DNA from: an uncultured Olsenella sp.
GTDB taxonomy: Bacteria; Actinomycetota; Coriobacteriia; Coriobacteriales; Atopobiaceae
Direction of reading: 5' to 3'
Assembly: GCA_949287905.1 (NCBI GenBank)
Contig: CASEHX010000022.1
Coordinates: 1 to 64,000, forward strand
DNA: 64,000 nucleotides
The notes beneath the pieces are model-generated. The model was not told the origin of the DNA and ran no database searches. It was given only the letters and a program-made list of their open reading frames with translations. Positions within the stretch are counted from its first letter, which is position 1. Every line of letters starts with the position of its first letter. Below, in pieces: positions 46,734 through 55,585 of the stretch. The translations under genes were made by a program, and so were the position numbers.

Positions 46734-47558
46734 ATGGCAGAGAAGACCTCTGAGAAGACCCCCATCATCTTCCTGGACAACATCTCGGTCACGTTCAAGT
46801 CCCGTACGGGATCGCTCTTCCACCCCAACCTCGTCCACGCCGTGAACGGCCTCACGCTCAAGCTCATGCCCGGCGAGACGATCGGCATCGTCGGCGAGTC
46901 CGGCTGCGGCAAGTCCACGACCGCCAACGTCATGTGCGGCCTGCAGTCGCCGACCGATGGCCACGTGTACTTCAAGGGGGAGGACGTCACCAAGCGTACC
47001 GCCGAGCTCCGCATGAAGATCGGTCGCGTGGTCTCCGTCGTGTTCCAGAACCCGGCCACCGCGCTGAACCCACGCATGTCCGTCCACGACCAGCTGCTCG
47101 ACCCGCTGATCGTCCACAAGGTTGGGTCTGAGGACGAGCGCGAGGGTCGCATCAGAGAGCTCCTCGGCATCGTCGGCCTCCCGTCCTCGGCGATGTACGC
47201 CCTGCCGGGCCAGCTCTCCGGTGGCCAGCGCCAGCGCGTCGCCATCGCCCGAGCGCTCTCGCTCCAGCCTGACGTCATCATCGCGGACGAGCCCACGTCG
47301 GCCCTCGACGTCTCCGTACGCGCGCAGATCCTCAACCTGCTCACGGACCTCAAGAAGGAGCTCGGGCTCGCCATGGTCTTCATCAGCCACGACATCCAGA
47401 CGGAGCGCTACATCTCCGACCGCATCGTCGTCATGAACCACGGCCAGATCATGGAGGAGGGTCCGGCGAGACAGATCTTCGAGGATCCAAAGGACGCCTA
47501 CACCAAGACGCTCCTCGCGGCCGCCCCGTCCCTGCTCCATCCCAAGCTCGGTCAGTAG
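46734..47558 (+). CDS. ABC transporter ATP-binding protein, DppF-like
   Basis: 274-residue ATPase, the second motor subunit of the transporter. Walker A GESGCGKST is near residue 55, Q-loop VVFQNP, signature LSGGQRQR, Walker B VIIADEPTSALD, H-loop FISHD. GSLFHPNLVHAVNGL near the N-terminus is the typical DppF region. It starts immediately after the fusion gene's stop. It is followed by a 13-bp perfect hairpin and then the catabolic genes, which may form a separate translational unit. Confidence 0.92.
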   Translation: MAEKTSEKTPIIFLDNISVTFKSRTGSLFHPNLVHAVNGLTLKLMPGETIGIVGESGCGKSTTANVMCGLQSPTDGHVYFKGEDVTKRTAELRMKIGRVVSVVFQNPATALNPRMSVHDQLLDPLIVHKVGSEDEREGRIRELLGIVGLPSSAMYALPGQLSGGQRQRVAIARALSLQPDVIIADEPTSALDVSVRAQILNLLTDLKKELGLAMVFISHDIQTERYISDRIVVMNHGQIMEEGPARQIFEDPKDAYTKTLLAAAPSLLHPKLGQ

Positions 47559-47569
47559 CATCCGCTCGT

Positions 47570-47598
47570 GCGCGGGCGCGCCCCCGGCGCGCCCGCGC
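47570..47598 (+). terminator. Perfect G/C hairpin between transporter and nanA
   Basis: GCGCGGGCGCGCC at 47570-47582 pairs exactly with 47586-47598 around CCC. No U-tract follows, so it may be an mRNA-processing or stability element rather than a full terminator. Confidence 0.55.
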
Positions 47599-47701
47599 TG
47601 CAAATCGGTTAACGGCGCGCCCTTCTCGCGCCCGAGGCCGTAACATCTGATGCGCCATCTCACATCAGGCGAAACCCGTCGCCAACGGAGAAAGGATCAG
47701 C

Positions 47702-48622
47702 ATGGCAGACAAGAGGTTTTCCGGCGTTGTCCCCCCGGTCGTGGTCCCGCTCACCCATGACCGCAAGCTGGACGTCCCCTCGTTTGAGAAGAGCATCAAC
47801 CGCATGATCGACGCCGGCGTCGACGGCCTTTTCATCCTCGGGTCCTCCGGTGAGGTCGTCTTCTCCACGAGCGAGCGCCGCGAGGCGGTCATCTCCAACA
47901 CGGTCCGCATCGTCGACGGGCGCGTTCCCGTTCTCTGCGGCATCATCGACACGGAGACCGAGCGCATGATCGAGCACGGCAAGGCGGCCGAGCAGATGGG
48001 CGTCGACGCCCTCGTCGCCACCTGCCCGTTCTACGCCCTGCAGGGAATCGACGAGATCGACTGGAACTTCCGCTGCCTCCACGATGCCCTCGACCTGCCG
48101 CTCTTTGCCTATGACATCCCCGTATGCGTTCACAACAAGCTTGACTGGAAGATGCTCCTGCAGCTCGGAAAGGACGGCGTGCTGGAGGGCGTCAAGGACT
48201 CCTCCGGCGACGACATCTCCTTCCGCTTCCTCTGCATCGCCAACGAGGAGGCCGGGCACCCGCTCACGCTGCTCACCGGCCACGAGGTCGTCGTCGATGG
48301 CGCCTACCTCGCCGGTGCCGACGGCTCCGTCCCCGGTCTCGCCAACGTGGAGCCCTACGGCTACGTCCGGATGTGGAAGGCCGCGCAGGCGGGCGACTGG
48401 GCGACGGTCAAGGCGGAGCAGGACCGTCTCGCCAAGATCATGCACATCACCGACGTCACCAAGGGCGTGCGCGGGTTTGGCGCCGGCGTCGGAGCCTTCA
48501 AGACCGCGATGATGCTCATGGGAATCTTCGAGACGAACCAGATGCCGAGGCCGGTCCACTCGCTCAAGGGAGAGAACGTGGAGGCCGTCCGCAAGGTCCT
48601 CGAGGAGAACGGTCTTCTGTAG
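47702..48622 (+). CDS. nanA: N-acetylneuraminate lyase (DHDPS/NAL family)
   Basis: Cleaves sialic acid to N-acetylmannosamine and pyruvate. 306-residue TIM barrel. The Schiff-base lysine is K165 in GVKDSSGD and the catalytic tyrosine is Y137 in LFAYDIPV, the same numbering as in E. coli NanA. The carboxylate-binding loop is LGSSGEVVF near 47. The fold is shared with DapA, and the loop is not the TTGE typical of DapA. With NanK and NanE immediately downstream and a matching transporter upstream, the lyase role is well supported. GAAAGGATC precedes the ATG. Confidence 0.88.
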   Translation: MADKRFSGVVPPVVVPLTHDRKLDVPSFEKSINRMIDAGVDGLFILGSSGEVVFSTSERREAVISNTVRIVDGRVPVLCGIIDTETERMIEHGKAAEQMGVDALVATCPFYALQGIDEIDWNFRCLHDALDLPLFAYDIPVCVHNKLDWKMLLQLGKDGVLEGVKDSSGDDISFRFLCIANEEAGHPLTLLTGHEVVVDGAYLAGADGSVPGLANVEPYGYVRMWKAAQAGDWATVKAEQDRLAKIMHITDVTKGVRGFGAGVGAFKTAMMLMGIFETNQMPRPVHSLKGENVEAVRKVLEENGLL

Positions 48623-48646
48623 GGATCGCTCGGGAAGGAGGCTCCC

Positions 48647-49606
48647 ATGAGCCGGACCGTGATCGCCGTCGACATAGGTGGGACCAAGATCGCCTGCGGA
48701 CTCGTCGTCCTGGGCGAGGGGGCTCCGGTCGTCGACAGCGTCGTGAAGGTTCCCACCGAGGCCATGAAGGGCGGCGAGCACGTGCTCGCAACCGTCCTCG
48801 AGCAGGTGAAGGCTGCGATCGAGCGCGCGGGCGAGGAGCCTGCGGGCGTCGGCATCTCCTCCGCCGGCGTGGTGAACCCGCGAAACGGCGACATCACCTT
48901 TGCCAACGAGCTCATGCCCGGCTGGGGCGGCACCCGCCTCGGCGCCGAGGTCACCGCCGCCACCGGCCTTCCGTGCCGCGTCCTCAACGACGTCCACGCC
49001 CACGCGCTGGGCGAGGCTCGCTGGGGTGGCGGGCGAGACAAGAAGAGCTGCCTCGTGGCTGCGGTGGGCACCGGTATCGGCGGCGCCTTCGTCGAGCACG
49101 GCAAGATCATGCTCGGCGCCCATGACGAGGCCGGCCACATCGGTCACGTCTGCTGCCCGGCGGCCGCTGGCGTGCCCTGCTCCTGCGGGGCCACCGGCCA
49201 TCTCGAGCCCATCGCCGCCGGTCCCGGAATCATCCGCGAGTACGTTCGCCTGGGCGGAGAGGCCGAGAAGCCCGATGGCACCCCGATGGACGGTGCGGAG
49301 ATCGACCGTCGCGCCGCCGCGGGTGACGAGGCCGCCAAGGCCGCCGAGGCCCGCGCGGGTCGCGCCCTCGGCGAGGTCCTGGGCAGCATGTGCAACATGC
49401 TCGACCCCGACGTCGTGATCCTCTCCGGCTCCGTCGCCCAGTGCGGCCCCGACTGGTCCGACGCCATGGCCGAGGCCTTCAAGGGCCAGGCCATGCCGCC
49501 GGTTGCCACCACGCCCATCGTGGGCGGCGAGCTCGGCGGCGACGCCCCGCTCGTGGGCGCCGCGGAGAACTTCGCGAGATCCGGCTATGCAGAGGTCGAG
49601 GACTAG
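48647..49606 (+). CDS. nanK: ROK-family N-acetylmannosamine kinase
   Basis: Phosphorylates N-acetylmannosamine from the lyase reaction. 319-residue ROK kinase. The N-terminal phosphate loop is AVDIGGTKIACGL; LNDVHAHALGEARWG provides the catalytic aspartate region; GTGIGGAFVEHGKI binds phosphate; the zinc motif is GHIGH then CSCGATGHLE, where the third cysteine of the usual motif is a histidine. NanK assignment over glucokinase rests on position between nanA and nanE. It starts 24 bp after nanA with GGAAGGAGG. Confidence 0.85.
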   Translation: MSRTVIAVDIGGTKIACGLVVLGEGAPVVDSVVKVPTEAMKGGEHVLATVLEQVKAAIERAGEEPAGVGISSAGVVNPRNGDITFANELMPGWGGTRLGAEVTAATGLPCRVLNDVHAHALGEARWGGGRDKKSCLVAAVGTGIGGAFVEHGKIMLGAHDEAGHIGHVCCPAAAGVPCSCGATGHLEPIAAGPGIIREYVRLGGEAEKPDGTPMDGAEIDRRAAAGDEAAKAAEARAGRALGEVLGSMCNMLDPDVVILSGSVAQCGPDWSDAMAEAFKGQAMPPVATTPIVGGELGGDAPLVGAAENFARSGYAEVED

Positions 49607-49628
49607 CTCGTCCTTCTCGTCACTCCTG

Positions 49629-49653
49629 GCCGGCGGGGCACGTCCCCGCCGGC
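49629..49653 (+). other. Perfect hairpin between nanK and nanE
   Basis: GCCGGCGGGG at 49629-49638 pairs exactly with CCCCGCCGGC at 49644-49653 around CACGT. No U-tract. Similar G/C hairpins occupy other gaps in this operon. Confidence 0.5.
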
Positions 49654-49677
49654 TCCCCATCCAGAAGGGAAGATGCC

Positions 49678-50364
49678 ATGGCAGTTCACCCGCTCGTCCA
49701 GTCCCTCAAGGGAAAGCTCATCGTCTCCGTTCAGGCCTATCCCGGGGAGCCGCTGCGCCACCCCGAGACCATGGCCCAGATGTCTCGCGCCTGCGAGCTC
49801 GGCGGCGCGGCGGCCATCCGCTGTCAGGGCCTCTCCGACATCGCCGCCATCAAGGGTCGCGTTGAGATCCCCGTCATCGGCCTGTGGAAGGAGGGCCATG
49901 AGGGCGTCTACATCACGCCCACGCTGCGCCACGCCATGGCCTGCGTGAACGCCGGCGCCGACGTGGTGGCCCTCGACGCCACCGACCGCCCGCGTCCGGA
50001 CGGCCGCACCTTCGAGGAGACCGTCGACGCCATCCGTGCCCAGAGCGACGTCCTCATCATGGCCGACTGCATGACCATCGAGGACATCCGTCGCGCCGTG
50101 GCCTGCGGCTGCGACCTCGTCTCCACGACGCTCTCCCACAACAAGGCCGCCATCGACACCACGCTCGAGGACGGCCCTGACGTGCCGCTGCTCAAGCAGG
50201 CGACGTCGGAGTTCCCCGATTACCCGATCATCTGCGAGGGTCACGTCCACACCCCGGCCGACGCCAAGACCGCCATCGACGCGGGCGCCTGGGCCGTCGT
50301 GGTGGGCACCGGCATCACGCATCCCACCTCGCTCACCAGCTGGTTCCGCGCCGCGATCGAGTAG
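49678..50364 (+). CDS. nanE: N-acetylmannosamine-6-phosphate 2-epimerase
   Basis: Converts ManNAc-6-P to GlcNAc-6-P, which enters amino-sugar metabolism. 228-residue TIM barrel. Typical blocks are LIVSVQAYPGEPLRHPE, AAAIRCQG, IPVIGLWKEG, VALDATDRPRP, ADCMTIED and the phosphate site VVVGTGITHP. NagA and NagB, which would complete the route to fructose-6-P, are not in the window. GAAGGGAAG precedes the ATG. The operon ends here at a strong terminator. Confidence 0.94.
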   Translation: MAVHPLVQSLKGKLIVSVQAYPGEPLRHPETMAQMSRACELGGAAAIRCQGLSDIAAIKGRVEIPVIGLWKEGHEGVYITPTLRHAMACVNAGADVVALDATDRPRPDGRTFEETVDAIRAQSDVLIMADCMTIEDIRRAVACGCDLVSTTLSHNKAAIDTTLEDGPDVPLLKQATSEFPDYPIICEGHVHTPADAKTAIDAGAWAVVVGTGITHPTSLTSWFRAAIE

Positions 50365-50402
50365 GGGAGTCCTTCCCCCACCAATGCTCGTTTCTGACAA
50401 TG

Positions 50403-50432
50403 CGAGCCTCGGTCTTCCGGGGCTCGTTTTTT
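50403..50432 (+). terminator. Terminator of the nan operon
   Basis: CGAGCCTCGG at 50403 pairs with CCGGGGCTCG around TCTT, followed by six T. Confidence 0.92.
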
Positions 50433-50496
50433 CATGCGAAGGGCCTTCTCGACTATTGGGCGCTCTTTGGCTCTCTGGATGACTCTATGCGCAGAA

Positions 50497-50593
50497 TTGC
50501 GCAAACTTGCACATACGTGACCGTTTATGGAGTATTACCAACCGCTTACCGGTAGATTGCGCACTATTGCGCAAAAATGACTGGATTTGCGTA
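50497..50593 (+). promoter_or_regulatory. Helically phased TTGCGCA sites before the fructose operon
   Basis: TTGCGCA begins at 50497, 50557 and 50567, with variants TTGCACA at 50507 and TTGCGTA at 50587. All offsets are multiples of 10 bp, so the sites lie on one face of the helix. The region is AT-rich for this genome and lies 45-140 bp upstream of the first gene. The adjacent DeoR-family regulator is the obvious candidate to bind them. Confidence 0.65.
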
Positions 50594-50637
50594 AAAATGA
50601 GAATCACAGAGTAGAACCCACGAGGTGGGGAGGACAA

Positions 50638-50787
50638 ATGCGAGAAGGCGAGAAGAACGCGCCATTTGCCTCCGCCACGGCGGGGGACGCCGGGAAGCGC
50701 GCCCTTCTCGGCTATGCGTCTGACGTCATGGAGCTCATGACCGCCCTGAGGCGCGACTGGGGCGTCACCTATCCCGAGGAGGAGTAG
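50638..50787 (+). CDS. Small hypothetical protein before the DeoR regulator
   Basis: 49 residues beginning MREGEKNAPFASATAGDAG and ending in ALRRDWGVTYPEEE. No membrane helix or known motif; the C-terminal half could form one amphipathic helix. GGGGAGG lies six bases upstream of the ATG, and the stop is two bases before the regulator start, so it is very likely translated and coupled. Function unknown; it may simply drive coupled translation of the regulator or be a small operon-specific partner. Confidence 0.6.
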   Translation: MREGEKNAPFASATAGDAGKRALLGYASDVMELMTALRRDWGVTYPEEE

Positions 50788-50789
50788 CC

Positions 50790-51539
50790 ATGCTGGCAGA
50801 GGAGCGTCACGCGCGCATCGTGGAGATGGTCCGCAGACAGGGCACCGTCACGGTGACGGAGCTTGCCACGGCCCTGGACATCTCCGAGTCCACCATCCGC
50901 CGCGACCTGGACAAGCTTGACCAGGCGCATCGCCTGATCAAGGTTCACGGGGGAGCTACGACCCTTGAGTCCGCGCACCTTACGCGCGACCTTACGCTCG
51001 AGGAGCGCCACGGCCTGCACGCCGAGGAGAAGCGGGCCATCTGCGCCTACGCGGCAACGCTCGTGGGCCCGGACGACCTCGTCTACCTCGATGCGGGCTC
51101 TACCGTGGAGGAGCTTCTGAGCCATCTCACCGAGCACGGGGCGCACTACGTCACCGACTCCGTCTCTCATGCCATGAAGCTCGCCGCGCGCGGCTTCCAC
51201 GTCACGGTGCTCGGCGGAGAGCTCAAGAGCGCCACGGAGTCCCTCGTGGGGCCGGACACCATCGCCGCGATCTCGCGCTACCACTTCACGATCGGCTTCT
51301 GGGGCGTGAACGGCATCACCCCCGAGAACGGCCTTACCTCGCCGGAGAGCAACGAGGCGCTGATCAAGCAGCTCACGATGGAGCACACGGCGCGCCGCTA
51401 CGTGCTCGCGGACGCCACGAAGTTCGACAACACGAGCCTCGTGAGGTTTGGCGCCTTCGACTCCGCCACGATCGTCACCTGCGGGGACGTCCCCGAGAAG
51501 TACAAGAGCTTCGAAAACGTTGTGGAGGTAGCCCGATGA
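50790..51539 (+). CDS. DeoR-family transcriptional regulator (FruR-like)
   Basis: 249-residue repressor. The N-terminal winged helix-turn-helix (residues about 6-57) has TVTELATALDISESTIRRDL, the DeoR recognition block. The C-terminal sugar-phosphate sensor (about 75-235) has YLDAGSTVEELL, TDSVSHAMKL and SLVGP. It overlaps 1-phosphofructokinase as ATGA, so fructose-1-phosphate is the likely inducer, as for other FruR proteins. The probable targets are the phased TTGCGCA sites upstream of its own operon. Confidence 0.9.
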   Translation: MLAEERHARIVEMVRRQGTVTVTELATALDISESTIRRDLDKLDQAHRLIKVHGGATTLESAHLTRDLTLEERHGLHAEEKRAICAYAATLVGPDDLVYLDAGSTVEELLSHLTEHGAHYVTDSVSHAMKLAARGFHVTVLGGELKSATESLVGPDTIAAISRYHFTIGFWGVNGITPENGLTSPESNEALIKQLTMEHTARRYVLADATKFDNTSLVRFGAFDSATIVTCGDVPEKYKSFENVVEVAR

Positions 51540-52438
51540 TCTGCACCGTCACGTTCAACCCGTCGCTCGACTACATCGTCCGCGTGGACGACATGCGCCT
51601 GGGCGTCATCAACCGCACCACCTACGAGAAGATCCTGCCCGGAGGCAAGGGCGTGAACGTCTCCATCGTGCTCGGCAACCTCGGGCACGAGAGCCGCGCG
51701 CTCGGCTTTGTGGCGGGCTTCACGGGCGACGAGCTCTGCCGCCTGTGCGCCGAGGCCGGTGTGGACTGCGACTTCATCCGCGTGCAGGAGGGCATGACGC
51801 GCATCAACGCCAAGGTCAAGAGCAACGAGGAGACCGAGCTCAACGGCCAGGGGCCCGTCATCACCGCCCAGGACGTCGAGGCGCTCTTCTCCAAGATCGA
51901 CGCCCTCGGCGAGGGCGACACGCTCGTCATCTCGGGCTCCGTGCCCGCCGCGCTGCCGCACGACATGTACGAGCGCATCATGGAGCGTCTCCAGGGCCGC
52001 GGCGTGCGGATCGTCGTGGACGCCGAGCGCGACCTGCTCACGCGCGTCCTGCCGTACCACCCCTTCCTCGTAAAGCCCAACAACCACGAGCTCGGGGACA
52101 TCTTCGGCGTGACCCTGCGCACGCGCGACGAGGTCGTGCCGTACGCCAAGGAGCTCCAGGAGATGGGCGCCGCCAACGTGCTCGTCTCGATGGCAGGGGA
52201 GGGCGGCGTGCTCGTGGCCGAGACGGGCGAGGTCTTCCAGAGCCCGGCGGCCAAGGGCGCCGTGGTCAACTCCGTGGGCGCGGGCGACTCCTCCGTGGCC
52301 GGCTTCCTCGCGGGCCTCATGGAGACCGGCAGCTACGAGGCAGCCTTCCGCATGGCGCTCGCCACGGGCTCTGCCAGCGCATTCTCGGACCACCTGGCCA
52401 CGAGGCCGGAGGTGGAGGCGCTTCTCGCGGCGTCGTGA
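51536..52438 (+). CDS. fruK: 1-phosphofructokinase
   Basis: ATP-dependent phosphorylation of fructose-1-phosphate to fructose-1,6-bisphosphate. 300-residue PfkB kinase. MICTVTFNPSLDYIVRVDD is the typical start; GGKGVNVSIVLGNLG binds sugar; the C-terminal anion hole and catalytic base are in VNSVGAGDSSVAGFLAG. Its substrate is inferred from linkage to a fructose PTS. A long hairpin element lies between this gene and the PTS gene. Confidence 0.93.
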   Translation: MICTVTFNPSLDYIVRVDDMRLGVINRTTYEKILPGGKGVNVSIVLGNLGHESRALGFVAGFTGDELCRLCAEAGVDCDFIRVQEGMTRINAKVKSNEETELNGQGPVITAQDVEALFSKIDALGEGDTLVISGSVPAALPHDMYERIMERLQGRGVRIVVDAERDLLTRVLPYHPFLVKPNNHELGDIFGVTLRTRDEVVPYAKELQEMGAANVLVSMAGEGGVLVAETGEVFQSPAAKGAVVNSVGAGDSSVAGFLAGLMETGSYEAAFRMALATGSASAFSDHLATRPEVEALLAAS

Positions 52439-52444
52439 TTGCCC

Positions 52445-52551
52445 GCCCTCGGGCCCGGCGAGAAGGGCCTCGGCGCTCGGACAGCTTCGCCGCGCGGAGG
52501 GCGCGCGGCTGCAGAACTCGCGGCGAGGCCCTTCTCGCCGTGCCCGAGGGC
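52445..52551. repeat. Long hairpin element, family B copy 4
   Basis: Arms of 28 nt (52445-52472 and 52524-52551) pair with one mismatch. The 51-nt core (52473-52523) shares GCTCGGACAGCTTCG and CTGCAGAACTCGC with the element at 8249-8297, 44 kb away, although the arms are unrelated. It begins 7 bp after the fruK stop. The gap 52439-52711 otherwise holds only the PTS leader. Confidence 0.82.
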
Positions 52552-52711
52552 ATCCAGCGGCACGGGCGTTCTTCTCGCCTGCCGCAGGCCTCGTGGCCAG
52601 GTGGTCCGAGAACGCTCGTGCGGGCGCGACGCATCGCCCATCGGGCGGCGCGCAGCCGCCTTGGAACAACGGACAAACGATGGTGTAGGCAAGCTACGAA
52701 AGGATGGGACT

Positions 52712-54688
<1,977 letters not shown>

Positions 54689-54711
54689 CTCGTCTCCCCG
54701 AGCTCTGCAGT

Positions 54712-54750
54712 GGCGCCGAGCCCTATCCTCCGGGGCTCGGCGCCCTCTTT
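54712..54750 (+). terminator. Terminator after the fructose PTS gene
   Basis: GGCGCCGAGCCC at 54712-54723 pairs exactly with GGGCTCGGCGCC at 54733-54744; the tail is CTCTTTG. Confidence 0.75.
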
Positions 54751-54780
54751 GTCTGCGAGCGCTTGTATGGTTTAGGGCGA

Positions 54781-54896
54781 GCGTCGACTGGGGAGAGGCG
54801 TAGAGCGCGCGTCGATCGGGGGGCATAGAGCGCGCGTGGAACGAGGGGCATAGGGCGCGCGTGGAACGAGGGGCATAGAGCGCGCGTGGAACGGGC
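54781..54896. repeat. 25-bp tandem repeat
   Basis: Units of the form GCGCGCGTGGAACGAGGGGC + ATAGA start at 54805, 54830, 54855 and 54880 (last partial), with a diverged unit from 54781. The period is exactly 25 bp. It opens the 897-bp gap 54689-55585, which contains no supported gene. Confidence 0.85.
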
Positions 54897-54910
54897 TTCT
54901 CGCCTTTGTC

Positions 54911-55197
54911 GCTTAGCCAATGGCCTCGCCCGAGAGACGGGCGCGCCGGGTGCTTACGGATTGCCCCGATCGGAGGGCCGGGCGCTGGGGCTGCTTAGGG
55001 ATTCCCGCCATTGGAGAACCAGGCGCGACAGCTGCTTAGTGACTCGCCCCATTGGAGGCCCGGGTCCACCAGGCGCTTAGGGATTGCCCCGATCGGAGGG
55101 CCGGACGCTGGGGCTGCTTAGGGATTCCCGCCATTGGAGGCCCAGGCGCGACAGCTGCTTAGTGACTCGCTCCATTGGAGGCCCAGCAATTGTAAAA
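54911..55197 (+). repeat. 41-bp repeat array, forward block
   Basis: GCTTAG (once GCTTAC) starts at 54911, 54952, 54993, 55034, 55075, 55116 and 55157, always 41 bp apart. From the second unit on, each has the form GCTTAG-N12-TTGGAGG or a close variant; the first is more diverged. Units 2-4 and 5-7 repeat the same order of three sub-types, a 123-bp higher-order repeat. Confidence 0.9.
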
Positions 55198-55204
55198 CTC
55201 GAGA

Positions 55205-55410
55205 AGCGCCCTCCAACGGCGACAAATGCTAAGCGCCCAAGCGCCGCGACCCTCCAACGGCAACAAATGCTAAGCGCTCGCGATCCGCGGCCCTCCAACG
55301 GCGGCATACCCTAAGCGCTTGCGGCCCGCGACCCTCCAACGGCGACAAATGCTAAGCGTCCGCGTCTCGCCGCCATCCAATCGCGAAAAACGCTAAGCGC
55401 CCGCGCCCTC
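55205..55410 (-). repeat. 41-bp repeat array, inverted block
   Basis: CTAAGC, the complement of GCTTAG, starts at 55229, 55270, 55311, 55352 and 55393, again exactly 41 bp apart. Each is preceded by CCTCCAA or a close variant at the same 12-base distance. It is the same unit as the forward block on the other strand. A short spacer near 55190-55205 (AATTGTAAAACTCGAGAAG) separates the two. Confidence 0.9.
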
Positions 55411-55468
55411 GTCGCGCGGCCATCCGTTCTTCTCGGGGAAGCTACGGGCGGAGCCCCGGCTGCCCGCC

Positions 55469-55537
55469 CCGCCACACCGCCGCCCCGCCGCACCGCCGCA
55501 CCGCCACACCGCCGCACCTCCACACCGTCACCCCGCC
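55469..55537. repeat. 8-bp C-rich tandem repeat
   Basis: Eight units of CCGCCRCA and variants, then a partial unit. The complementary strand is a run of GG doublets and could form a two-layer G-quadruplex. It ends about 17 bp before the -10 of rapZ. Confidence 0.8.
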
Positions 55538-55553
55538 TCTGTGCGCGCTCCCG

Positions 55554-55559
55554 TATACT
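55554..55559 (+). promoter_or_regulatory. -10 element of the rapZ promoter
   Basis: TATACT stands out in a GC-rich context 26 bp upstream of the ATG. The expected -35 position falls in the C-rich repeat and has no TTGACA-like match. Confidence 0.4.
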
Positions 55560-55585
55560 GGGAAGAAGGCGAGAAGGGAGCAGCA

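Noticed and set aside
44760..47663. 967-codon open frame opposite the ABC transporter genes
   Set aside because: Antisense shadow; the plus-strand genes carry complete Walker and signature motifs.
47702..48622. Dihydrodipicolinate synthase (dapA)
   Set aside because: Same fold, but the GSSGE loop, the Tyr137/Lys165 numbering and the nanK-nanE context favour sialic-acid lyase.
54911..55410. CRISPR array or plasmid-type iteron origin
   Set aside because: No constant repeat with unique spacers, and no AT-rich melting region, dnaA or rep gene nearby.
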